Positions 7,143 through 13,198 of a stretch of DNA of 18,542 nt are shown here, piece by piece. Position numbers and translations under genes: made by a program. The stretch covers positions 1 to 18,542 of the forward strand of contig JAUVHF010000012.1 in the NCBI GenBank assembly GCA_030593425.1. The letters run 5' to 3'. The stretch's first letter is position 1. Each line of letters opens with the position of its first letter. The notes under the pieces are model-generated. The model worked only from the letters and a program-made list of their open reading frames with translations, was not told the origin of the DNA and did not search any database. Source of the DNA: Anaerolineales bacterium. Lineage in GTDB: Bacteria; Chloroflexota; Anaerolineae; UBA7937.

Positions 7143-8150
7143 TTACCTCCTCCGAAAGTGATCCCAGCCCCTCGGCTCTAAGGGGAGACTTTCGCCGCTG
7201 GGAAGCACCAGGTTCATCCCCTCCTCGACGATCTCGCCGATGATGGTCACCGGTGTCATCGTCTCATCTTCGACTAGAGCAGCCAGTTCCTCTGCTTTGT
7301 CGGCCGGGGCGGTGAAGATGAGTTCGTAATCCTCACCCGAGTGGAGAGCCCATTCCAAAGGGTCTTTGCCCCAGGCCTCGGCGGCTGCACGCGTAGCGGG
7401 AGAGATGGGAAGGGCATCGGCCCATAATCGAACCCCTACCCCGCTGGCCTCACAGATGTGGGCTATGTCGCTTACCGTCCCATCGCTGACATCGATCATG
7501 GAGGTGGCTATTCTCGTGCGGGCGATGGCTCTCCCCTCTTTGAGTCGTGGGGTGGGCGTGAGGTGGGCTTTCAATACCTCTTTGGCCTCTTCCCCTGAGC
7601 GGTCTGCTGTGGGGTCGAGGAGGAGCGCCAAGCCAGCCCCTGAATCCCCTACGCTGCCTGTAACCAGCACCTTGTCACCGGGGCGAGCCCCAGAGCGTAG
7701 CAAAAGATGCTCCGCCTCCACCTCTCCCAGAAGGAAGATATCGATCATCATCCCCGGCGAATGAGACATATTGCCCCCCACTATCTGGACCCCGGCCGCT
7801 TCTGTCTCTTTTTTGAGCCCCTCGGAGAGGCCGTCCACGTATTCTATGGTGGTCTCCTTGGGCAGGGCCAGGGATACGAGAAGGTAGGTGGGCAAGCCCC
7901 CCATGGCGGCGATATCGCTTATGTTTATGGCCGCCGCCTTGCGGCCCAACTGATAGGGGGAGATGGCTTCTTTAAGGAAGTGAATCCCTTCCACTTGGAT
8001 GTCGCAAGTGGCTAAGAGGTATTTGTCCCTTCGGGCGCGGAGGACGGCCACATCGTCGCCAATGCCCACCACCACCCCGGCTCCTGGGGGGCCGATCGCC
8101 TCCTTCACGCGGTCGATGAGGCCGAACTCGCCCATCTCGGTGATGCGCAT
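7143..8150 (-). CDS. thiL: Thiamin-monophosphate kinase
   Basis: ThiL converts thiamin monophosphate to thiamin diphosphate (TPP) with ATP, the last step and the product sensed by the upstream riboswitch. The protein (335 residues) has the PurM-like two-domain layout: MGEFGLIDRVKEAIG at the N terminus, the metal/ATP motif VVVGIGDDVAVL, LATCDIQVEGIHFL with its conserved Asp, GRKAAAINISDIAAMGGLP, VGGNMSHSPG, GDKVLVTGSVGDSGAGLALL, and SMIDVSDGTVSDIAHICEASGVG followed by ALHSGEDYELIFTA. Two ATG codons in tandem (8153 and 8150) overlap the thiE stop; the second sits at better spacing from AAAGGA, so I use 8150, though 8153 is equally possible. Translation is probably coupled to thiE. Confidence 0.96.
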   Translation of the reverse strand: MRITEMGEFGLIDRVKEAIGPPGAGVVVGIGDDVAVLRARRDKYLLATCDIQVEGIHFLKEAISPYQLGRKAAAINISDIAAMGGLPTYLLVSLALPKETTIEYVDGLSEGLKKETEAAGVQIVGGNMSHSPGMMIDIFLLGEVEAEHLLLRSGARPGDKVLVTGSVGDSGAGLALLLDPTADRSGEEAKEVLKAHLTPTPRLKEGRAIARTRIATSMIDVSDGTVSDIAHICEASGVGVRLWADALPISPATRAAAEAWGKDPLEWALHSGEDYELIFTAPADKAEELAALVEDETMTPVTIIGEIVEEGMNLVLPSGESLPLEPRGWDHFRRR

Positions 8151-8782
8151 CATATTCCTTTCCGGGCTGCCTCTACAGTTTCTCGCAGGTGGCGAGCCGC
8201 AGCGACGATGTCGGGGGCGCTGATCACCGCGGAGATGACTGCTATGCCCTGGGCACCAGCCTCGATCACCTCTGCCGCGTTCTTCTCATTTATGCCACCG
8301 ATGGCTATCACCGGGAGGTTGACGGCCTCAACGATAGCCCTCAGCCCTTCCAGGCCGGTGGGAGGTGGGGCATCGGGCTTGGTGGGCGTGGTGAAGACGG
8401 GCGAGGCTGATACGTAATCGGCTCCCTCCCTCTCCGCTTGGAGGGCCTCCTCCACGGTGGAGGCCGAAACCCCCAGGATCTTATGGGGCCCTATGAGTTG
8501 CCGAGCCAGGGCGGCTGGCATATCGTCCTGTCCCACATGGACACCATCTGCATCCACCGCCAAAGCCACATCCAGACGGTCGTTTATGATGAGGGGGATA
8601 CTGGCCTCATCCGTCAACTCCTTTATCTTCCTTGCCGTCTCCTCCAGTTGCCGGGTGCTCATCTCCTTGTCCCGAAATTGTATGATGGAAGCTCCGCCCT
8701 CTATAGCCGCTTGGGCTACCTCCAGATGGGAACGCCCCGGCGACAACTTGGCATCGGTGATCACATATAGAGTGCAGTCCAT
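8150..8782 (-). CDS. thiE: Thiamin-phosphate synthase
   Basis: ThiE couples HMP-diphosphate with thiazole phosphate to give thiamin monophosphate. The 210-residue TIM-barrel protein shows LYVITDAKLSPGRSHLEVAQAAIEGGASIIQFRDKEMSTRQL, then PLIINDRLDVALAVDADGVHVGQDDMP, LGVSASTVEEALQAEREGADYVSASPVFTTPTKPDAPPPTGLEGL (the loop that binds the pyrimidine diphosphate) and PVIAIGGINEKNAAEVIEAGAQGIAVISAV. All usual phosphate- and Mg-binding residues appear intact. The ATG follows the thiM stop by one base, with AGGGAGGG formed by the last thiM codons, and the stop overlaps the thiL start. It is the third gene of the thi operon. Confidence 0.97.
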   Translation of the reverse strand: MDCTLYVITDAKLSPGRSHLEVAQAAIEGGASIIQFRDKEMSTRQLEETARKIKELTDEASIPLIINDRLDVALAVDADGVHVGQDDMPAALARQLIGPHKILGVSASTVEEALQAEREGADYVSASPVFTTPTKPDAPPPTGLEGLRAIVEAVNLPVIAIGGINEKNAAEVIEAGAQGIAVISAVISAPDIVAAARHLRETVEAARKGI

Positions 8783-8783
8783 C

Positions 8784-9599
8784 TTACCCTCCCTTTAAGA
8801 GAAGAGCCTTAGCCCCGTCCAGTAGCTGCTCCCTTGAGAGGTTGTAGAGAGCATCGAAGAGGGCCACCTTGAAACTCCCCGGCCCCTTGGCCTGGAGAGC
8901 GGCTATTTCGGCGGCTAGGCCAAAAGAGACTAGCCCTCCCGTGGCGGCCAGGAGGTAGTCATCCTCTACAGTGGCGAAGGCGGCGATCATGGTAGTGGCC
9001 ATGCAGCCAGTGCCGGTGATGGTTTTGAGCATGGGATGGCCGTTGTCCACAGCCATCACCCGTTCCCCGTCGGAGATTATATCCCGTGCGCTGGTGATGG
9101 CCACCGTGAGTTCGTATTCTTGGGCCAGGGCCTTGGCTACAGCGATGGGATCTTCCACCTCCACGACGGTCTCCACCCCCTTGACCACCCCTCCCAGGCC
9201 GGTTAAGGCGCCGATCTCCCCGGAGTTGCCCCTCACTACGGCGATTTTGAGTTCCTCCAAGAGGCGCAGGTTGCTTTCCGTGCGCAGTGGTGTGGCTCCC
9301 GCTCCCACTGGATCGAGGACGATGGGGATGCCCAATCGATTGGCCTTCCGACCTGCTATAATCATTGAATCTACCCACTGGGGCGTGAGAGTGCCCGGGT
9401 TGAGGACCAACGCTCCCGCCATGCTGACCATATCGGCTACTTCTTCCTTAGCGTGGGCCATTACCGGCAAGGCCCCCACATGGAGGGTGACGTTGGCCGT
9501 GTCGTTCATCACTACGAAGTTGGTGATGTGGTGCAGGAGGGGTTTCTTCTGGCGAATCTGCTCTAGGACCTCGGCCACTTTCTCGCTCAGGTTGCTCAT
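8784..9599 (-). CDS. thiM: Hydroxyethylthiazole kinase
   Basis: ThiM phosphorylates 4-methyl-5-(2-hydroxyethyl)thiazole, letting the cell reuse the thiazole half of thiamin. The 271-residue ribokinase-like protein has PLLHHITNFVVMNDTANVTLHVGALPVMAHAKEEV at the N terminus, ALVLNPGTLTPQWVDSM, GIPIVLDPVGAGATPLRT, VRGNSGEIGALTG, and the catalytic-site motif TITGTGCMATTMIAAF with the conserved Cys. The ATG overlaps the stop of the transporter gene (ATGA). thiM is a pure salvage gene. Neither thiG/thiS nor thiC occurs in the window, so this operon is built for salvage rather than de novo synthesis, although those genes could lie elsewhere in the genome. Confidence 0.97.
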   Translation of the reverse strand: MSNLSEKVAEVLEQIRQKKPLLHHITNFVVMNDTANVTLHVGALPVMAHAKEEVADMVSMAGALVLNPGTLTPQWVDSMIIAGRKANRLGIPIVLDPVGAGATPLRTESNLRLLEELKIAVVRGNSGEIGALTGLGGVVKGVETVVEVEDPIAVAKALAQEYELTVAITSARDIISDGERVMAVDNGHPMLKTITGTGCMATTMIAAFATVEDDYLLAATGGLVSFGLAAEIAALQAKGPGSFKVALFDALYNLSREQLLDGAKALLLKGG

Positions 9600-10897
9600 G
9601 GCTCTCTCCTTGCTACAACGTTTTCTAGTTTGGCTAGGACCAAATATAGGATGAGGGTAATTAAGAAACTGGGGATGGAGGCGCCTAGATGCGGTACATT
9701 ACGCGCTATGTAGTGATAGGCGAATATCCCTATAATCCAGACAGCCAAGGCTATAGGGTTGAGTCCTAGCCAATATGGTGGGGGCTCACGATAGAGTTCT
9801 GTTATTTGGTACTTTCTTCTGTTGAGCACGAAATAGTCGGCGAGCAAGAGGCCGAAGAGGGGAACGAAGACGGAACCTATCAGTAGCAAGAACTCCTCGT
9901 ATTGGCCGATGGGCACCGCAGCGGCCAGGAGAAAGCAGACGAAACCTATGGCCGTTGCCAGCAGCCACTGCTTCGCTTTTGGCAGGACGTTTTGGCTGGA
10001 GACGGCGGCGGAGTAGATATCGGCGAAGGCGTTGTCGGTCTCGTCGACGAGGATGAGGACGAGGGCCACCCCACCCCCGGTCACAGTCATGATGGCCGGG
10101 ATCAGATCCTCGGTCTTCAGGGCCAAGACAAAGAGGGCTCCCAGAGCGTAGAACCAGGCATTGGCTAGAAAATAGCCTAGATATGTCCCCCAGAAGGCTT
10201 GGGTTGTCTTTTTGGCGAAGCGGTTATAGTCGGCTACCAGGGGCATCCAAGAGATGGGCATAGCCACCACCAGGTCTACGGCTAGCCAGAATGGTAGAGC
10301 CCCCGTCCCCGGGGCTCGAAGGAGAGTTCCTATATCATAGTGGGTGAAGAGGTGCCAGGTGAGCCAGATGGTGATGGCGTAAACTAGCCAGACGGCGAAC
10401 TTCTCCAGCCATTGCCTCACCACAACTAAGGGCCCCCCGATGGCCAGAAGGGTGCAAAAGGTGGCAAAGAGGAAGACCCAAATGAAGTAGTTGGAAAAGC
10501 CGAAGAGGCTCTTGGTGATGCTATCGGCCGCCTGGGCCATGATGATTATCTCGAAGGAGCCCCAGCCGATGAGTTGTATGAGGTTCAAAAGGGTAGGCAG
10601 ATACGAGCCGTGCAAGCCTAATACGGGGCGCAAAAGCACCATGGTGGGGATGGCGTTATCGCTGCCCACCACCCCAGCGAGGGCCAGGAGAAGAACGCCC
10701 AGGGCGGTGCCGATGAGAATGGCCACAAGCGCCTGCCCCAGGCCCAAGCCAGGCACCAAAAGCGTCCCCGCTAAGAGCACTAAGAGCCCCATGCCCAGGC
10801 TAGACCATAAGGCGAAGTAATCGAAAAACCCCAGTACTCGGTGTTTCTCAGGGACCGGTTCGATGCCCCATTCGGGGGGCGGAGTGATCTTAAACAT
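9596..10897 (-). CDS. cytX: CytX-like NCS1 transporter, probable hydroxymethylpyrimidine permease
   Basis: A 433-residue inner-membrane transporter of the NCS1 nucleobase:cation symporter family. It has about twelve hydrophobic segments; the N terminus is PPPEWGIEPVPEKHRVLGFFDYFALWSSLGMGLLVL (an NCS1 opening with the conserved Trp-Ser pair of helix 1), followed by QLIGWGSFEIIIMAQAAD, PISWMPLVADYNRFAKKTTQAFWGTYLGYF, VDETDNAFADIYSAAVSSQNV and LLADYFVLNRRKYQ. Its place directly behind a TPP riboswitch and in front of thiM supports the CytX assignment, a predicted HMP transporter; substrate is inferred from context, and cytosine or another pyrimidine is the main alternative. The ATG at 10897 has AGGAGG at 10903-10908. 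The stop overlaps thiM by four bases. Confidence 0.9.
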   Translation of the reverse strand: MFKITPPPEWGIEPVPEKHRVLGFFDYFALWSSLGMGLLVLLAGTLLVPGLGLGQALVAILIGTALGVLLLALAGVVGSDNAIPTMVLLRPVLGLHGSYLPTLLNLIQLIGWGSFEIIIMAQAADSITKSLFGFSNYFIWVFLFATFCTLLAIGGPLVVVRQWLEKFAVWLVYAITIWLTWHLFTHYDIGTLLRAPGTGALPFWLAVDLVVAMPISWMPLVADYNRFAKKTTQAFWGTYLGYFLANAWFYALGALFVLALKTEDLIPAIMTVTGGGVALVLILVDETDNAFADIYSAAVSSQNVLPKAKQWLLATAIGFVCFLLAAAVPIGQYEEFLLLIGSVFVPLFGLLLADYFVLNRRKYQITELYREPPPYWLGLNPIALAVWIIGIFAYHYIARNVPHLGASIPSFLITLILYLVLAKLENVVARREP

Positions 10898-10909
10898 CTC
10901 TGCCTCCTG

Positions 10910-10951
10910 AAAAATGAAAAGGCTGCTGCCAAGCGCAGGCGAGCAAGCCTT
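10910..10951 (-). terminator. Intrinsic terminator of the TPP riboswitch (expression platform)
   Basis: Read on the minus strand, AAGGCT-T-GCT-C-GCC pairs with GGC-AGC-AGCCTT around a 7-base loop, giving 12 base pairs with two single-base bulges (10919-10951). It is followed at once by TTTTCATTTTT (10920-10910). It sits between the aptamer and the Shine-Dalgarno at 10903-10908, so the riboswitch most likely controls transcription termination. A competing antiterminator was not clearly identified by eye. Confidence 0.8.
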
Positions 10952-10960
10952 GTCAATTTC

Positions 10961-11107
10961 TGCTTTCCTACGCTGGCATTATCCAGATCAGGTTCAAAGG
11001 GTCGATGGCCCCTTTGGCTTATGCACGCCCTACTTTCGAGCGTCTATACATTGGCCATAAGCCAAACTTTCCATCCTCTCAGCCTGGTTCGCCAGGCTCC
11101 CCTAGCC
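10961..11107 (-). ncRNA. TPP riboswitch (THI element) with long variable arm
   Basis: The conserved TPP aptamer is present on the minus strand. AGGGG followed by the GCCTGG/CCAGGC hairpin and GCTGAGAGG (about 11104-11075) gives P2, P3 and the pyrimidine-sensing bulge. ACCCTTTGAACCTGATCTGG and the next segment ATAATGCCAGCGTAGGAAAG (about 11002-10963) give P2', P4 and P5, the pyrophosphate-sensing half. Between them lies an unusually long facultative arm: ATGG/CCAT closes it (11071-11074 with 11005-11008), then a perfect 11-base-pair stem TTTGGCTTATG/CATAAGCCAAA (11056-11066 with 11013-11023) and an inner 6-base-pair stem (11038-11043 with 11025-11030). TPP binding would favour the downstream terminator and switch off the cytX-thiMELD operon. 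The precise 5' limit of P1 is uncertain. Confidence 0.95.
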
Positions 11108-11183
11108 CATATATTTAGTTTTTAAGTTTTGCCCACCTTTTGCAGATAGACGGCAACGCCTGAATTCTATCTGTGTGACTGCT

Positions 11184-11212
11184 AGTTTAGCATCAAGCGA
11201 AGACGTTGTCAA
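11184..11212 (-). promoter_or_regulatory. Promoter of the TPP-riboswitch / thi operon
   Basis: On the minus strand a perfect TTGACA (11207-11212) and TAAACT (11184-11189) are 17 bases apart. Transcription would begin near 11177, about 70 bases before the aptamer. With the riboswitch, terminator and leader it accounts for most of the 406-base stretch without a protein gene (10898-11303); positions 11213-11303 between this promoter and the end of the roadblock gene show nothing I can name. Confidence 0.75.
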
Positions 11213-11303
11213 GCCAAAGATCAGCACTTTCAGCCCATCGTAGGGCCATTTCCATCTTCTTACCACCTGCCCACCACTAGCCACCTTTTTCTTTCTGCAG
11301 GAT

Positions 11304-11684
11304 CTAGGTTTTTAGAAGGATGGCCCCCAGATCTCTGGCTGCTCGAGACATGTCAAGAAAGACGAGACCTAGTTTGGCCTTCGCCCTGGCCATCACGGTA
11401 AGGACCGCTTCCTCCCCGATAGAACTCAAGATGACGTAGCCGTTCTCCCCCCGAATGTAGACCTGCTGGAGCGTCCCTCGGCCTAGTTCCCCAGCGATCC
11501 GTTCTCCTATGGAGAGCATGGCCGCTGACATGGCGGAGACGCGGTCTTCCTCCACCTCCGCGGGGAGAGCAGAAGCCATGATGAGGCCATCCACACTCAC
11601 CACCGCCGAGGCCTCGATACCGGGAGCGGTGGCCTGCAGGGCCCTTAGCCGCTCTAACATCAACTGGGTCCTTGGTTTCTCCAT
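11304..11684 (-). CDS. Roadblock/LC7-domain protein (MglB/CvnB-like)
   Basis: A 126-residue single-domain protein of the roadblock/LC7 family, dimeric folds that regulate small Ras-like GTPases (for example MglB acting on MglA, or CvnB of actinobacterial conservons). The family layout is visible: an N-terminal helix (LMLERLRALQATAPGIEAS), the strand pair AVVSVDGLIMASALP, a central amphipathic helix with DRVSAMSAAMLSIGERIAGELGRG, then strands LQQVYIRGENGYVILSSIGEEAVLTVMAR and a closing helix LGLVFLDMSRAARDLGAIL. There is no signal peptide or membrane segment, so it is cytosolic. The ATG at 11684 has GAGGAGGAG upstream and follows the GTPase stop by 22 bases. GTPase regulation is inferred from fold and neighbour; whether it is an activating protein cannot be told from sequence. 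Confidence 0.9.
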   Translation of the reverse strand: MEKPRTQLMLERLRALQATAPGIEASAVVSVDGLIMASALPAEVEEDRVSAMSAAMLSIGERIAGELGRGTLQQVYIRGENGYVILSSIGEEAVLTVMARAKAKLGLVFLDMSRAARDLGAILLKT

Positions 11685-11706
11685 CTTCTCCTCCTCTGGG
11701 GCTCCT

Positions 11707-12237
11707 TCACTCTTCGGCAGTTTCCAATATGGAATACAGAAGTTCCAAAAGAACCCTCTTTACGCTCTCCTTATCCCTGGCTACGCAGGGCACCACCTTA
11801 ACATCGGAGTCGATCTTCAAAGCGATGCCTAGGTCCCCAGGGGGCCAAGCGTCCTCCAGATCCTGCTTGTTGGCGGCTACCACGTAACAGGCCGGGCTGT
11901 AGTTTTTGAAGAGGTCGAGGATCTCTTTTGCCTCATGGAAAGTCTCTGGGGCCACGCTATCCACCAGAACGATGAAACCGAGCATCCCCTCGGATAGGAT
12001 CTCCCACATGAAATCGAACCGTCTCTGGCCGGGTGTGCCGAAGAGATAGAGCACCAAACCGTCGTCCACGGTGATACGCCCGAAATCCATGGCCACCGTG
12101 GTCTCTTCCTTTGTGCTCTCGGAGTGGTCGGTGATCCTCCGTTCGGTGGATACGACCTCGATCTCGCTGATAGCCCCGATGAAAGCCGTCTTTCCAGCGT
12201 TGAAGGGACCGGTGACTACTATCTTGACCGTCTGCAT
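11707..12237 (-). CDS. MglA/CvnD-like small Ras-family GTPase
   Basis: A 176-residue soluble GTPase. G1/P-loop is GPFNAGKT (residues 10-17), the switch region holds ITDHSESTKEETTVAMDFGRI with a Thr suitable for G2, G3 is FGTPGQRRF (66-74) and G4 is NKQD (124-127), with ARDKESV as a likely G5. In G3 the usual DxxG aspartate is replaced by Gly (F-G-T-P-G-Q); this is typical of the bacterial conservon-type (CvnD) group rather than a defect. The protein ends shortly after the G5 helix, with no lipid-modification cysteine. It lies between the DUF4388 gene (13-base gap) and the roadblock gene (22-base gap), the standard setting for a GTPase with its roadblock regulator. It may control polarity, motility or membrane-associated signalling, but nothing in the window identifies the output. 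Confidence 0.92.
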   Translation of the reverse strand: MQTVKIVVTGPFNAGKTAFIGAISEIEVVSTERRITDHSESTKEETTVAMDFGRITVDDGLVLYLFGTPGQRRFDFMWEILSEGMLGFIVLVDSVAPETFHEAKEILDLFKNYSPACYVVAANKQDLEDAWPPGDLGIALKIDSDVKVVPCVARDKESVKRVLLELLYSILETAEE

Positions 12238-12250
12238 CCTGCACTATATA

Positions 12251-13060
12251 CTAGAGTCTCCTTATCCTATCGATCAAACGAAGGATTATCCCCTTCCTGA
12301 TAGGGGCAGGCGCGACTCTTTCCTCCGGTGGGGGAGCGACGGAGATTGGTTTCACTCTAGGGACCAACTCTACCAGACCTGCGGAGAGCAGCCCATAGAC
12401 GATTTTGCGGATCTGGAAATCGGTCAGAGAATGGGCTTGGGCTATCTCTTGGATGCTTCGGCTGGAGTCGATGGAGGAGACCACTCTCCACTCGTCCGGG
12501 CTCAACTCTATCCGTTTCAACCTAACTTCAGGCTGGGTGGTGAACCTGAGAGCCATCCCCAGATCTGGCAACTCTTTCTCCAGCCTCTTCCGCTCTCCGA
12601 CCCGTCGGCTCCCCTCTAGGATCACGTTCTCTAGGTGGAGAGGAACGGTGATCTTATCATCTGGCGGCAGAACGTTGGGCTCAAAGAGGAAACTCCCCTC
12701 CGTCCAGGTGAAGAGGCGGTATGTCGTCTCCAGGGTGTGGCGGCGAATCGCCTCTATGATATCCGCACGGTTGATCAAGCCGCTGTTGATGAGAAGTAGT
12801 CCCCACTCTTTGTCGCTTCTGGCTTCCCGAGGCAGAAGGCGGCTTTGCGCTTCGTTGATCTTTCCCACCCTCTCTAGAAGGTTGCGTAGGTTGGAGGCTT
12901 TGCCGTCGAGGGAGACATGAACTAACATCCCCTCCCTGAAATATACGGTTGCTTGGCTGCTTCCCTCTCCGAGAGTTAAGACTCCGGTCTTCTTAGCCAG
13001 GCTAACCAGGTTGAGGAGTTGAGTGAGGCTGAAATCCCTCAAATTACCTCGCAAAGCCAT
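12251..13060 (-). CDS. DUF4388 (PATAN-like) domain protein with C-terminal helical domain
   Basis: A 269-residue cytosolic protein. Residues 1 to about 100 form a DUF4388 domain: LRGNLRDFSLTQLLNLVSLAKKTGVLTLGEG followed by ATVYFREGMLVHVSLDGKA and then helices (LLINSGLINRADIIEAIRRHTLETTYRLFTW), a second typical element ending SFLFEPN. Residues about 185-235 (ELSPDEWRVVSSIDSSRSIQEIAQAHSLTDFQIRKIVYGLLSAGLVELV) look like a winged-helix-type module, and the tail is basic (RKGIILRLIDRIRRL). DUF4388 proteins commonly sit beside MglA-like GTPases and are thought to be adaptors in signalling. It is the first gene of the three-gene operon; the ATG has GAGAGG at 13067-13072. No DNA-binding target or catalytic motif is visible. 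Confidence 0.88.
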   Translation of the reverse strand: MALRGNLRDFSLTQLLNLVSLAKKTGVLTLGEGSSQATVYFREGMLVHVSLDGKASNLRNLLERVGKINEAQSRLLPREARSDKEWGLLLINSGLINRADIIEAIRRHTLETTYRLFTWTEGSFLFEPNVLPPDDKITVPLHLENVILEGSRRVGERKRLEKELPDLGMALRFTTQPEVRLKRIELSPDEWRVVSSIDSSRSIQEIAQAHSLTDFQIRKIVYGLLSAGLVELVPRVKPISVAPPPEERVAPAPIRKGIILRLIDRIRRL

Positions 13061-13080
13061 AATTATCCTCTCAAAAACCC

Positions 13081-13109
13081 ATTATACGTGCATTAGGTGA
13101 CCAAGTCAA
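13081..13109 (-). promoter_or_regulatory. Promoter of the DUF4388-GTPase-roadblock operon
   Basis: On the minus strand TTGACT (13104-13109) and a perfect TATAAT (13081-13086) are separated by 17 bases. Transcription would begin near 13074, giving an almost leaderless transcript whose Shine-Dalgarno (13067-13072) follows directly. Confidence 0.8.
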
Positions 13110-13144
13110 CATTACCTAAAGGCTATTTGCCTCCTCATGGGGGG

Positions 13145-13173
13145 TTGACTTAAAAGGGAGCAGCCGTTAAAAT
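13145..13173 (+). promoter_or_regulatory. Promoter of the HEXXH peptidase gene
   Basis: On the plus strand TTGACT (13145-13150) and TAAAAT (13168-13173) are 17 bases apart, with the Shine-Dalgarno GGAGG at 13187-13191 and the ATG at 13199. This -35 box is only 35 bases from that of the divergent operon promoter, so both could be controlled by a factor binding between them, although no clear operator repeat is seen. Confidence 0.75.
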
Positions 13174-13198
13174 CCTTCTAAAAAACGGAGGGGGGCAG

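Noticed and set aside
8971..9654. Plus-strand reading frame of 227 codons
   Set aside because: It is antisense to thiM, whose motifs are complete; the translation is Ala/Ser/Thr-rich shadow sequence.
11233..11246. Small GCCC/GGGC hairpin after the roadblock gene as a terminator
   Set aside because: Only four base pairs and no T-run, so it is too weak to call; no clear terminator was found for this operon.
11102..11284. Minus-strand 60-codon reading frame before the riboswitch
   Set aside because: It spans the promoter and leader of the thi operon, and its translation looks random and has no relatives I recognise.
11707..12237. Loss of GTPase function because G3 lacks the usual Asp
   Set aside because: The FGTPGQ form is normal in the bacterial conservon-type GTPases, and all other nucleotide-binding motifs are intact.
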